This document shows, one piece after another, positions 34,545 through 46,079 of a DNA stretch of 64,000 nt (position 1 is the first letter of the stretch; each line of letters starts with the position of its first letter). The stretch lies in contig CM056742.1 of assembly GCA_029851415.1 (NCBI GenBank), forward strand, positions 156,865,121-156,929,120, given 5' to 3'. The notes beneath the pieces were generated by a model. That model was not told the origin of the DNA. It saw nothing but the letters and a program-made list of their open reading frames with translations, and ran no database searches. The position numbers and the translations under genes are program-made. Source of the DNA: Eretmocerus hayati. Lineage: Eukaryota; Arthropoda; Insecta; Hymenoptera; Aphelinidae.

Positions 34545-34810
34545 CCAAATAGTACATTAAGTAACAAGGGCGCAAATTACTTTGACGCACGAGTTCCCGA
34601 AATGAAAGCGTAAAAGTGAACTTTGCGCACAGTTGTAACTTCTGCGACGTGAGCAAAGTGTTTTGCGCTGTGCGCAAAATAGCTTTGCGCACAGCCCAGA
34701 AAACTTTGCGCACGGCGAAACGTGCGCAAAGTTTCACTTTTACGCACGAAAATTTCGGGAACGAGAGCGGAAAAGTTGCCCCCGCGTTGCTTACTATACT
34801 TTTTGATATT
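34545..34810. mobile_element. Foldback element rich in TTTGCGCAC
   Basis: Left arm AGTAACAAGGGCGCAAAT, GAGTTCCCGAAATGAAAG, CGTAAAAGTGAACTTTGCGC; right arm holds the inverse, GCGCAAAGTTTCACTTTTAC, AATTTCGGGAACGAGAG and GCGTTGCTTACTAT. At least five copies of the 9-mer TTTGCGCAC or its inverse lie between. The same 9-mer is clustered again at 34985-34995 and 36565-36640. No ORF. Confidence 0.6.
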
Positions 34811-34852
34811 GGTGCGGAAAGTTGTTCCCCGCGGTCTATACCCTGAAGGTCG

Positions 34853-34862
34853 GGGGGGGGGG
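34853..34862. repeat. Poly-G run
   Basis: Homopolymer G tract within a G-rich stretch; comparable tracts occur near 44758-44769 and 44976-44985. These are places where sequencing length errors are likely. Confidence 0.8.
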
Positions 34863-35024
34863 GAGCAAGGGAGCGGGCGGGATCCAGGGGCGGAGCCCCC
34901 GACTAGAAAAAAAATTCTGAAAAAGTATCATGAAAAAATCTCCCCATAATAAATCATATTTTTCGATACACTGTGCGTAAAAGTGCACTTTGCGCACAGT
35001 TTGTCGACTTTTACTCACAGTTTA

Positions 35025-35175
35025 TCGAAAAGTATAGTTAGATACATGGGCGTAAAACCTATTATTCGCATCCTCGTGATGATTCCGACCCTCGCCTGCG
35101 GCTCGGGCTGGAAACCCATCACTCGGACGCGAATAAAACGTTTTACGCCCTTGTATCGAAATGTACTATTATCGC
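35025..35175. mobile_element. ~150-bp hairpin MITE (GGGCGTAAAAC type)
   Basis: AAAAGTATAGTTAGATACAT and GGGCGTAAAAC are mirrored by GTTTTACGCCC and TTGTATCGAAATGTACTATT. The interior has CTCGCCTGCGGCTCGGG. A degenerate second copy is at 50100-50245. Confidence 0.6.
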
Positions 35176-35498
35176 ATCGCTAAAAAATTTTGATTTCAAC
35201 TTTCAGAAGTACTAATAGTAGACCAATATAAGATATGCGAGTACTCCCACCAAAGAAGTATTACCATCAGTATCAAACAAGAAGTTTGTATGATGGGAAA
35301 ATTCATTTTAAAGAAAGCTTTATCATCAAATTTCATGGCAAAAGATTTTGATGAATATTTTGCAACAGCATCTTATTGTCTAACATTAGGACAAAACTTG
35401 TGGATGTAGAATTTTTTGAGTTTTTGCCAACATGGACCATTCTGACTGGAAAATATGGATATATTAGGAAAGAAATATTCAAAATTACCGAACAGGCA

Positions 35499-35887
35499 TT
35501 AAGGCGATGCGGTCACCGTGCACGCTGAACTTTGTTCACAGAACTCTCAAAATCTTTTCCATTATGGGCTAAACGACGAGTTATCCAGGCTTTATTATCA
35601 TCTAACTTGGCCTGGATAACTCTTCGTTTGGCCCAAATCGGACTAGATTTTGAGAGTTTTGTGAACGAAAATGTGCCAATTTGTAGGTTAGAAAGTACCC
35701 GCGGGCAAGTTATTCTCGTTTATTAGTGATAGTCTTGTGATTGGTGACAAATAACGAGTTGTCCACCACAACTCAGGTAATGATACGTAATGGACAAATC
35801 GTCTCCGACTTCATTTCGTGGAAATTTTTTGATTTACATCCAAATGAGATATAATTTCCGGGTTGCACGGTGACCGCATCGCCTTAA
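35499..35887. mobile_element. TTAA-bounded 381-bp MITE with internal hairpins, copy A
   Basis: TTAA at 35499-35502 and 35884-35887 flank TIRs GGCGATGCGGTCACCGTGCA (left) and its inverse TGCACGGTGACCGCATCGCC (right). The inner sequence forms a hairpin whose arms share TTCACAGAACTCTCAAAATC/GATTTTGAGAGTTTTGTGAA and AACGACGAGTTATCCAGGC/GCCTGGATAACTCTTCGTTT; a second inner hairpin (AGTTATTCTCGTTTATTAG/ATAACGAGTTGTCC) follows. It shares TIR and layout with the copy at 55.4 kb. The TTAA target indicates a piggyBac-type mobiliser. Confidence 0.8.
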
Positions 35888-36091
35888 CAATCAAAGTTGA
35901 AACACTATATCAGTACGCTGTTACTTAGATAGAATAGAAGTGAAATACCCAAACTTTCAAAATTTTATTGACAAATGGGTGAAAGTTTTGAGTAATCAAA
36001 AAATTTCGAATGAAAAATGAGAACTATTCTCCAGGGAATGGTCGACATCAACCATATCGTGTTGATTATCCTAGAAAAGCTCACATTTCCA

Positions 36092-36440
36092 TCTGAGTCA
36101 GTACTTACAAGGGGGACCCACGAAGTGCGGGTCACCAAATCTTACCAAACTTTTTTCACAGTCTCGTACCACGTAGAATATGAAGAATCCAGAGTAACTC
36201 CGTCAAATGGGCTCCCTGTTCAGAAGTACAAGTAAAAATGTTAGCATTGTCAATATATCTATATATATATCAATTTTTGACATGGGCCTATATGGGCAAT
36301 GCTAATGTCATAGGCCGTAATTTCGGACAGAAGGCCCACTTGACGGAGTTACTCTGGATTCTTCATATTCTGGGTGGCACACGACTATGGAAAAAGTCTG
36401 GTGAGCTCTGGTGACCCGCAATTCGCGGACACGAACAATA
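36092..36440. mobile_element. CAAGGGG-family long-TIR MITE, copy 1
   Basis: Begins CAAGGGGGACCCACGAAG, with a conserved arm GAAGAATCCAGAGTAACTCC and GTCAAATGGGCTCCCTGTTC. The centre has a TATATCTATATATATATC tract, and the inverted arm reads GACGGAGTTACTCTGGATTC. The right terminus has decayed (CGCGGACACG). Members of this family at 47.2, 47.7 and 62.5 kb share arms, AT-rich core and the phrase ATGGGCCTATATGAGCAATG. Confidence 0.75.
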
Positions 36441-38204
36441 GATTCAATGGTATTGTACATATACTCCCATTTTATGAGGCATCATGTTTGAATGTTTGAG
36501 CTTTGTTGTGTACGAAAAACTTTCCTACATTGTGGTAACACAAACAACTTTGCACACTAATAAGCGATTTTTGCGCACAATTTCAAACTTTGCGCACTGA
36601 AAATCGTGCGGAAAAAAGAATTCGCTCAACTTTGCGCACCGCATACTCACCCGCAAAGTAACGTTTCGGCACAACTTTACGCTCACAATATCAAAAAGTA
36701 TATTTTCAAACTGAGAACGTTGGTCAATCATCGTGTTCTTCTGTGCCCGATCGATGGGATTGCGAGCCAAGTGCGGATGTATTAATTTTTTTCATTACAA
36801 GAATCCTAAAATAGAATTTAAGCGTGGCATGTTTAGGTTAGATGAATGAAAGATCTTTTTCATGATTGGTACAGAATTTGTGTACTGCGAGTGTACTCAA
36901 GAGTCAGAATGTATATCAGGAGAGCTTCGCGTTATAGTAATATGCTAGAAATTTACTTTGAACTGAAATGATGAATTTAATCGTCGCGTTTCGTGATGGT
37001 CGAATTAAAAAATTTCGCTTGCGCTCTCAATTACCAGGAGGATATTTAGCTTTGCAAATTGGATACTCTCAAATGGGTATCTCTAAGTCGACTGATTCTG
37101 AAACGTAAACAAGTTGCGGTATTTCGCACTTAGCATACATCTATGCGCGTACGGATCACATACATACTGCATAACGATGTGTTGTGAGAATATTTTGTGA
37201 AGAACTTGAATCTTTGAGTTGGATATCGAGGCAAAAGCTATTAAAAAGATATTAATAGAATTGTTTTGTCATGCGAGTTGTACAGAAAATTGCTTGCTAC
37301 TACTTTACTAGCTGCGCAGTCGTTGTCATACAGTATAAACAAAGTTTTTGATAAAGTTATTCTAGTTACAAATCAATCATCTCACGTGCAACTAAATCAA
37401 CATAATATATTTTGAGTCCTTGCGTTCTCTGAATTCTCCCTGCTCTTATTACGGCATTTGTTGCTTATAATTACTACACATCATAGCAAATTTTTATGAG
37501 ATTATTGTGCTCCAAGTCACAGTTCATTTTTGACTGACAATGAGTTTTGATGCCAAAATGAGTATTCTTGCTCGTTGATTTTAGAATGAATGAATTTATG
37601 AATCCTTTCTTCACACGTATATAAAATCCGTCTTGTATTGCATAGTATATATACAAATCAGTTTCAATATGTCCAAAGATATTATCACATTTGTAGATGG
37701 TCATTGGAGTAGGACAAGACATTCTGAGTTTTACTCGATCATCAGAATGCCAATTATAAACAATATTTCTTGTTATCAAGTTTCTATCTTCATTACTCGA
37801 GTGTCTATGAGCAGTTGCTAATTATATATCTGGTCAAGAGATCCATTTTCTGATTGCAATCATCATGTCTGATAAGAGTCACTTTGTGAACTCTTAAGAA
37901 CCATAATTAGAAATGATTCAACGTGTTTGATATCTTCGTTTGATCCAAGTATCAAACAATTATGACACAGTTTTTTGAATGCATATGCACTGTCTCTATA
38001 AATAGCACTATTACCGATGAAAGAGGTGCCGGCCATCAACCGCACATATACTCCAACACCCTTTATAAATAATTTGTAACAGTTGATTGGCGATGATTTT
38101 CATAACCATTGTAGTAGAAATCGGATAAAATCCAGAAAATTACTTGAACTCTAAAGAACTAAATACAAGAACTATTCCGAAACCTTCTCTAACTCGCTTT
38201 TCAC
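36441..38204. other. Intergenic with scattered TTTGCGCAC motifs
   Basis: 36530-36670 carries several TTTGCGCAC-type 9-mers like the 34.6-kb foldback, probably a decayed relative. The rest (36700-38204) shows no recognisable gene, repeat or splice-bounded exon. Confidence 0.35.
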
Positions 38205-38575
38205 AGGTAAGATTTTTAATTTGTGATTTTAATTTATTGAGACCAGGTTGATTTTAACCAACAAGTACGTTGTGTGTAATACACTAGGTACACTATACAA
38301 AGGTACTTATAGCTTCTGTACGCAGGCTGGTTTATTCCCTGTAGAGAAAATGAGAAATCCATCTCCGACACTTCTTTTCTATTGAAGCGAAGTGTTCAGG
38401 GACTGAATTTTACATCTCCACTGGACCTATACAGTTTGAGGTGGATTCCAAACCAATGAAACCATGGTAAAGGCCCATGTAGAAATTTTCAGTGGTGTCG
38501 GTACCGCTTATCGAATCCACGACCTTTCGATTGAACGTCGAGAACTCCAACCCCAACGCCACCGCGCCTTCAAAA
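38205..38575 (-). mobile_element. Candidate tRNA-derived SINE
   Basis: Read on the minus strand, the element starts near 38570 with a tRNA-like head GGCGCGGTGGCGTTGGGG (A-box-like TGGCGTTGGGG). About 30 bases on comes GGTCGTGGATTCGATAAG, close to the Pol III B box (GGTTCRANNCC). A ~280-bp unrelated body follows and ends in an A/T-rich tail (AATAAATTAAAATCAC). No ORF. The head is not a functional tRNA: it lacks a complete cloverleaf. Only one copy is seen here, so family status is unproven. Confidence 0.5.
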
Positions 38576-40130
38576 GATTCAGAAAAACATGATTTTTTGA
38601 AAATTTCAAAATAAGCTTCTTTCGTTCAATTTTCAATCAAAGGATTCCAATCTTTCACCGGAAAGAGAACGAAATTCTCCTTTTGAAAATGTCGTCTCTA
38701 AAAAATTGACTCTGTGGATATATATTTTCTGGATCGAGATTTGATTGGATGAATCTACAGATTTGACCTCTAAGCTTTGTACTACAAATGCATATTGCAT
38801 GGTCTCAATGATCCTCATCAGCAAGATTCGCCCTCGCCAATTTCATTTTCATAAGGAAATTTTGACACATAATTAGATAGTAACGCCATTCAGATCATTT
38901 GCATTTTCATACTGCATTATACTATTTTATGGAGTTCGAGAGAAGACTGAGTCTAACAATAAAACCTCGATCTACTATTCAAAGTATCGATAGACAGACA
39001 TAACTTCAATTTCATGCTCGTAACACTGTTGTAATTAATACATTCTCCTATTTCATAATGCAAAGGAAGTTGGTATTTGTATAGTAGATTGTTTCGAACG
39101 ATTTTCCTACATTCTGTAGAAATCACCTTGAGTTTGAAATCTGCATTTGGCCAACACCGGAGAAAAATTTGGTTATTGTAATAATGTGATAATTTTTTTA
39201 TGACTTTCCTGTTCAATATTCTGTCTTTGTGAGTCATTACCATTATTCTACGTGATTGTGGAGGTAGTAGTATTATCAAATTACTCAAGACCGGAGAGAC
39301 AAGATGATAACCGCGAAGTAAATATATTATATTCATATACCGGACCTGATTTTCCGAGTATCTTATTGATTACGCTGCAATCTCATTTCAATGAATTTTC
39401 AGCACAGTTTTGTATTCTGCTCACACTATTCTAGTTTTAATTTGGATATCTCGCTCGTATGGAATCAAGAATTTCTTAATTCAATTCATCTAAGACTTCC
39501 GAAGATATAATTTTTTCTGGGAAACATCGGGATCCTTCAAAAAATTGAGCAAAACCACAAGCTTATATAAAATTTGCGTAATTGCGAAGTTTTTTGCATT
39601 CAAGTCGCAATCTGTTGATACTACTATGAAGATTGGAAACATGACATATCCGCGCATAAATCAAAACGTGACCACGTGTAGCACTATCCTACTCAAGTCA
39701 TAATCTTTGAACTTGATGAATGTTTGATAAATTCAAGGACGCTATTCTCCAGCAACAAAATAATTGATTTTGACGTTTGAACGACGGTGAACGTAGAAAA
39801 ACAAAGAGGGAAAATCATCACGAGCCGAGCACCAGACGAGCGCTGCATCGGAGATTAGGATAATTTTCTGATGAGGATAGAGCTATATTTAGACAGATTA
39901 GTGAGAAGAACTAGTTTTGATGAATCAGTTGGCTAACTATGGAAAATCAATCGACCGATGAGTCATATTGGAATTGTTTGATGGTGCTTCACAGATTTTT
40001 TTTGGGAAAAATTTGTTGTTTATTCATGTTATAAAAAATGTACAGGCAAATTACTCTTTCACAAAACGTAAAAAAATAATTCGTGGAGCGCGTTATTGTT
40101 CACGCATGTAGTATTGAATCGTAACTTCAG
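38576..40130. other. Intergenic, no recognised feature
   Basis: AT-rich sequence. The 127-residue minus ORF at 38953-39336 has no recognisable domain or splice context. Confidence 0.3.
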
Positions 40131-40373
40131 GCCGAAAAATTATAACAATTAAGGAGCCAGGCAAAATTTGTCCGTCCACATGCCGCACATCGGGTCGCCT
40201 TTTCGGAAGGGGTGAAGTGTAATGGGTGGGTGGATGGTTGGGTAGGGTGGTGGGTGGGTGAGTCGATGGATGGATGGGTGGATAGATTGCTATGAGGTGT
40301 GAGGCACAAATTATGGAGGATGAGGTATAAACACCTGTGAAGAACGAGTCATGAGTTATGAGGAATTAAGTTA

Positions 40374-40733
40374 TGAGAAACTCGAGACATGAGAAACTCG
40401 AGTCATGAGGAACTCGAGTCATGAGGAACTCGAGTTATGAGGAACTCGAGTCATGAGGAACTCGAGTTATGAGGAACTCGAGTCATGAGGAACTCGAGTC
40501 ATGAGGAACTCGAGTCATGAGGAACTCGAGTCATGAGGAACTCGAGTCATGAGGAACTCGAGTCATGAGGAACTCGAGTTATGAGGAACTCGAGTTATGA
40601 GGAACTCGAGTCATGAGGAACTCGAGTTATGAGGAACTCGAGTTATGAGGAACTCGAGTCATGAGGAACTCGAGTCATGAGGAACTCGAGTTATGAGGAA
40701 CTCGAGTCATGAGGAACTCGAGTTATGAGGAAC
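40374..40733. repeat. 22-copy tandem array of a 16-bp unit, two alternating variants
   Basis: Unit ATGAGGAACTCGAGTC or ATGAGGAACTCGAGTT, repeated about 22 times with essentially no other variation. Each unit contains the palindrome CTCGAG, and the C variant also contains TCATGA across the junction. The first units are slightly diverged (GAGACATGAGAAA). Confidence 0.95.
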
Positions 40734-42428
40734 GTGTTTTGCGGAGTCTGTGATGAGGAATGAATTATCAGAAATGAGGCATAGTCATGGGAATAGAAAT
40801 GCTGGAATTAGGTCTAATTACGTGTACCTAGGCCTCATCCGGTGTAGTTTGCTCTAGTTTGGTCCGGTTGGGTTTCATTCGGTGCTTGGGTGGCCGTATG
40901 GGTCATGGGCAGGTTGGTGAATCCGTGGGTGATGGGTTGATGAGTGGGTCTGTGATCGGGTGGTCGTATGGGTCATGGGTAGGTGGAACAGTGGCCGTGT
41001 GGGACACGGTTTGGTGAATTGGTGGGAATGTGTTATGAGGAATTGAGTCGTGAGGAATTGAATTATGAGGAGTTACAGCAAATTGTTCGATTTGGAGTTA
41101 CGTGAAAGATTGTTCGATTCATTCACTTGTCACGTCGTGTGTTATTTTGGATACTCCCCTAGGCATTGCAATGTAATTGCATCATCGAATTTTTTTTCCA
41201 ATAATTAAGCGCCATCTAAATTTTGTTCGTCCGGATCCCTCGTATCTGGTTGCCTATGTGGAAGGACTGAAATATCATGGGTGGGTGGATGAGTGGGTAG
41301 ATGGGTGGGTGGGTCCGTGGTCGGGTGGCCGTATGGGTCATGGGTAGGTTGGTGAGTGATGGGTTATGGATTATGGCAATGGTACAGAGAAGTAGCGTGG
41401 AGGCACAAAAATAACGTAAATTTTTTGCGAAACTTATATCGATTGGAGCTAACCAGGGGTGCACGAGATGTAGGTCTCTGGTTTTGGTGAACAGTCTCAT
41501 CCAACCCCCAAAGACGATATCTGAAGGTGTACAGTTGGATGCTCAAGGGCTTTAGAGTTACAGACTTTGGTATTGCCCACAAGGGCTCATGCTAAGAAAA
41601 CATAGTGGGAATAGGTCATTCATTGATGACATGTTTCGAGCTCTACAATATAAGTATTCTCAAAGTCAAATATCTTTAAATGCCAGATTCTATTGGGTTC
41701 GGATGGTTCGTGCGTTCTTTATTGATTGATATTACATGCAATGTGTGCGCATTCATTACTTTTGTAGAGTGTAGCTGTTTTATACAGGGGACTGACTGAT
41801 TTCTGGCAACGCTGGTGATGGAATGAGACGAAAGAATAGGATGTTGGCATACTTGAAATTCTCATTTGGTAACTTCAAGAAGTAAGCACCCAGTTATTGC
41901 TTGCAACGCTTTGCAACAATTTCGTTAGGTTTACTATCAGAATATTTTACTTTAATGAATGTCAAAGAGAGATTACTACGTAGAATCACCAAACCACAAC
42001 ACTTATATTTAGAACAAAATTAAGTCAAAACTTGCAAAGTTATACTAGGCAGTCTAGATTTAATTTGTTCAATCCGGTATAACAAGTGGTTGTATAAGGG
42101 TGGTGGGTAGGGGGGTGCATGGATGAATGAATGGGTGGATCAATGAGTGGATGGATGGTTGGGGATGATAATGGGGACGGGGATGGGGGTGGGAAGTACC
42201 GGGCTGAAATGGTATAGTCCGGTCTGGTTTGGTCCAGATTAGCGTTATTGAGTCAAATTCGGTCTAACCTATTCTCATGTGGTCTATTCCTTTCTGATTA
42301 GGTTAGGTTTAGTCTAATTCGGTCGACTTCGGTCGAAGTGAGTCTAGCTCGGTCGAGCTCGGTCTGGTTCGGGGTAATTAGGTCGCGTTCGGTCTAGTTC
42401 TGTTAAATTAGGTCTAGTTCGAATTAAA

Positions 42429-42577
42429 GAAGTATATTTGATCGGTCTTTGCGAGTTAAAGTCAGCTGGTACTGCTGAAATTTTTGGCATCAATCGAGAA
42501 TGGATTTTTCTCCACTCTCGATCAATTTCAGAAATACCAGCTGACTTTAACTCGCAAAGACCGATCAAATATACTTC
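42429..42577. repeat. 149-bp near-perfect hairpin
   Basis: Left arm GAAGTATATTTGATCGGTCT, TTGCGAGTTAAAGTCAGCTG, GCTGAAATTT; right arm is the inverse, ending GATCAAATATACTTC. About 43 terminal base pairs match without a break, then a few mismatches, then a further inner stem ATCGAGA/TCTCGAT around a short loop (ATGGATTTTTCTCCA). It interrupts the GGTCTA minisatellite. A transcript would form one long double-stranded RNA. Confidence 0.85.
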
Positions 42578-42826
42578 CATAATTTGAAATTCCCGCCAGT
42601 GATAAATACGATATCCGATCATATCGATCGAGTGTCATAATTAATTATATATATATCTCCGGCGGAAGGCCGAAGACCTGCCAAAAGTAAAAATGGTGAG
42701 AAATCAAATAGAAATAGCGGGTTAAAATCACCTTTCTCGCAAGCGCTTAACGAAGATGAACTTTCGTATATAAGGGCGTTCTAACCATCGAACATTCGGC
42801 CACTTGAGCCGCGTGTCAGTGATAAA

Positions 42827-42871
42827 CTCTCATTGCTCTTCCACCACTTCGAAAATCTCGAGCAATGAGAG
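42827..42871. repeat. Hairpin with 12-bp perfect stem
   Basis: CTCTCATTGCTC at 42827-42838 pairs with GAGCAATGAGAG at 42860-42871 around a 21-base loop. It lies ~60 bp downstream of a TATA-like CGTATATAAGG (42765), near the right edge of the ~450-bp insertion in the minisatellite. Confidence 0.6.
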
Positions 42872-43411
42872 AAGGTGTAATTCGGTCTATTTCAGTCTAA
42901 TATTGTCAAATACGGCGTAGTTCCGTCCAATTCGGTCTACTTTTATCTAGGTCGGTCTAATTTGGTCCTTTTCGATCTAGCTCGGTGTAGTTGGGTCTAG
43001 ATCGGGCGTATGGTCTAATACGATCTAGTTAGGTCCAATTAGGTCTAGTACAATCTAGGTCGGTCTAATTCGGTTTGGTTTGGTCCAATCAGGTTGGTCT
43101 AGTTCGGTCTAGTTTGGCCTAATTTGTTCTAGTTTGTAGTTGCTCTTATATGCACCAAGTCCGGAGATCAACGGTCACCTTATGCACACTGCACAATGAA
43201 TTGAATTGACATCGCTTTGATTAACCCTTTACATTCACGCCATGTAACGGAAGTTTTTCAGCCTAATCGATTGATCAAAGATATACCAGGTCAGCTAATT
43301 GAAAAGATACTATGCAATTCCGCAATATTCATTGTTGCTTACTTGAAGTTATATCTCCACAATTAGCCAGTATAATTTGATATAATACCAATTTTGCGAA
43401 CTATTTTAAAA

Positions 43412-43556
43412 CTTTTTTTAGACACCTTGAATTGATCAGCAATCATTATTTTACAACTATTCTTATTGAACTATAGAAGCATTTCTGGTGCCTATGACTT
43501 ATCAAGAACATTTACAAGCCGAACGAGCGGTAGCGAGTAAGGCAAAAACGCTAGTT
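43412..43556 (-). mobile_element. ACTAGCGTT-end repeat, copy 1 (inverted)
   Basis: Read on the minus strand it begins ACTAGCGTTTTTGCC and contains CGCTACCGCTCGTTCGGCTT and TTGATAAGTCATAGGC. It aligns over ~140 bp with copies at 53.06 and 63.41 kb, which lie in the opposite orientation. All three start at the same point, so the ACTAGCGTT end is probably a transposon terminus. The short ORF through it is not conserved as protein. Confidence 0.65.
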
Positions 43557-44675
43557 TTCATTGATATTCGTGCCTTATACTTTACAAACCATAGGGCTTT
43601 TCACAGTGCAAAACTCAACAATGGCTCAACACGCTTAACAAGCGTCCAGGACCCATATTTCCTAAAATACAATTCTGATGAAAAGGGAGTCAAGCCGTAA
43701 CTGAGAAAAATTTCAGCAAATGCTGTCAAATCGTCTCGGACTCTCGAATTTCAGGGTACGAACTACAAAAGCACTAAAGCTCACTGTATCCTTCAAGAGA
43801 TGCACCACAATTGTTCGCTTGTCTGATGCATGTTATGCTGGCATTATACAATGCGAGAATGGCCACTCGCTCAGTTTTGCGCAGTTCTGAACATTTGAGC
43901 GACAAGACAACGCAAATACAGAATGGAAGCCGTATTAATATGCAAAATACGATCACGTAGTTGTGATGCTAGATAGAACCTGCAGTCGTAGTTTTGAAAG
44001 CAAGTGCGCGAGGTAGTTATAGCATTACAAGTGGCTTTTCCTGCTGTGTGTTAATTTTTTTTTTTTTTTTGTAATTGATTGATGAGTTTGGAGTTTCGAG
44101 TGATGGTGAGCTGTGCATGATGGGCGTCAGAACGTTTACAGCAAATTTAACGAGCGAGCTTTGATGTATAAACGAGATTAAAGAGGTTTCAACTTCATAT
44201 TCTTTCATACAACAAATTATTGGTGTTTTAGAAATTTGATAGGGCTTCTAATTATCATGAGTCTATCTTCAACGAGCTGGAGTTGAGAACGAAAAAGCGA
44301 ATAAAAAAGACACGTCATTTTCATGTCATCACAAATGTATCATCATTTTTATTATTATGAGCTCCCCAAAAACCACCAAAATGTGACGAAAGACTGGTCT
44401 GTGGTTTCTTATTTTCATTTGTACATTCTATCCATTATTTCCATAGTATATAATTTACTTTACGCGATATTTTGCATCCTGAATTCTTCTTTGAACATGC
44501 TTTAGCGATAATAGACTACCTATAATAGTTACTCATAGCGCCATGAATTCAGTGAGACTCATCACTGTTAGAATTAGATATCTGTATGATTTACAGGAGT
44601 TCATTGTTACGATGAAATTGTGGTTGCCAGTCAAGCATGTATAGTGAGTCTCGAGATTTTGCTTTCAATATTGAG
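43557..44675. other. Intergenic, no recognised feature
   Basis: AT-rich. Contains a T run at ~44056-44070. No coding or repeat structure was identified. Confidence 0.3.
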
Positions 44676-45112
44676 TCTCAGGAGGCTTGCATAAAAGACG
44701 TCCGCACCTTTGGGGAGGGAAGGGGTATTACAAAATGTGACACTTCCGGACGTGGGGAGGGGGGGGGGGCTGGCTTGCTGTGACGTGCTCAGATAGTTAT
44801 GCCTAATTCTGAATTCTTGGCAGTTCTTGACCAAGTTCCAATATCATCGCCCGTTGAATATTAATAGGCATAAAACTTGAATTTCATCATTTAAATCATG
44901 TTTTTGTTGGTTCCGTCATTTTACGATCATCTCATCACCCAGAGATGGCTCGGATGAAATTTTGGACTATAAAGGGGGGGGGGGCATGACGCGTGTGACA
45001 TCTTTTTAAGGAAGGGGGCGGCGCAAATGTGACAAGGTGTGACAAGGGGGGAGGGAGAGGTCTGAAATCTTTGAAAATCGTGCGGACGTTTTTTGTGCAA
45101 GCCACCTCAGAA
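44676..45112. mobile_element. ~435-bp TIR element with G-rich interior
   Basis: Left end TCTCAGGAGGCTTGCATAAA, then GACGTCCGCAC; right end GTGCGGACGTTTTTTGTGCA, then AGCCACCTCAGA. The inside holds two G-rich blocks with the same theme, GGGGAGGG with AATGTGACA, around 44710-44770 and 44970-45060, themselves arranged as a loose inverted pair. No ORF. Confidence 0.6.
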
Positions 45113-46079
45113 TTATGAATTGTGCGTATAAATATGAATCACAGAAGAGAACGAATGCGGGAGCTGTACAATAAGTTTTCTGCCAAGAGCGATACAGCAA
45201 AGAGTAGAATTACGACAAGACAATGAGGGCCCGGCAAGAAGATAGCTATCAACAATTAAGGGACAATGGGTAATCTTTGCAGCGGGTGAACAATTCCTCC
45301 ACTCAGCAGTTTGCCGTCATATTGTAAACTTGAATTATGCGGGGGTAGTTTTAGATCTTAATCTCATTTTCCTAGTTATTTCTTTGACGTTTGAAAGGAT
45401 GCTTGAAATTCTCAGAAGATTATATCAATATAATATAGAGCTCCTGACTTGATAATTAGATTTTGAATAATCTCGTGACATTCAGAGATGAATTCTATAC
45501 TAAATTATAATTAACAAAACAATGGGTAAAAGTAGTTTTGTATCGTTGCGAACAGATGCTACTTCAAGTCTTACGTACCAAATTTTTATCTGTTGGAAGT
45601 GATTTTAATGCTCGGAAACTGGAATCAGAGCTCACTTCAAGTAGTAGTCTTCGGAATCACACATTTCTCCAGAGATTGTTACCCGACAATATATTTCTTG
45701 GTTCCTATGCACCTTTAGATTGTCTGGCACCAATTTTGAGGTAGGTGTATGCAATTTGTGCTCATCATTGCCTGATTTTTTCCCCAGATGTCGGATGGTT
45801 TGATGGCTGATCTTACCACGCAAAGAGTTTCTCATGTTTCTTGCGTGGATTTACTGCAGAATCACCGATTTTAAGCAATTTTGAATAATTTATGCCCAAA
45901 AGTGCCTTCATTTCCACAGGATTAAATACGGTTCTCCTGAAAGTCAGGATATCTTGGCTTTCTGACGCCAAAGTAGGACATTACTCAGCTCATTTGCAGT
46001 AATGGATAATTTTCATAAAGTGACGCACTAATTCAGAGCATAACACAGGCTGACAGAATAGAAAAAGTACCCTTTTCCA
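45113..46079. other. Intergenic, no recognised feature
   Basis: No gene, repeat or regulatory structure recognised. ORFs of 67-68 residues overlap each other on opposite strands. Confidence 0.3.

Larger units (their letters stand above)
40131..43143 (+). repeat. Minisatellite complex: GGGTGGGTGGAT and GGTCTAATTC arrays
   Basis: An end-like motif (AATTAAGGAGCCAGGC, AAAATTTG, GGAAGGGGTG) at 40147-40215 is followed by GGGTGGGTGGAT-type repeats (40220-40290). The same end motif recurs directly at 41195-41265, again followed by GGGTGGGTGGAT repeats (to ~41350). G-rich repeats also occur at 40885-41030 and 42090-42200. From ~42215 to 43143 a degenerate ~10-11-bp repeat of the form TCGGTCTAATTCGGTCTAGT takes over, interrupted by a ~450-bp insertion (42424-42875). 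All these families reappear inverted at 53.29-53.94 kb. No ORF. Confidence 0.75.

Noticed and set aside
38500..38575. True tRNA gene
   Set aside because: Only box-like motifs are present; no complete cloverleaf or plausible anticodon stem, so it is listed as a SINE head.
40374..40733. CRISPR-like periodic array
   Set aside because: Units are directly contiguous with no unique spacers; this is a eukaryotic minisatellite.
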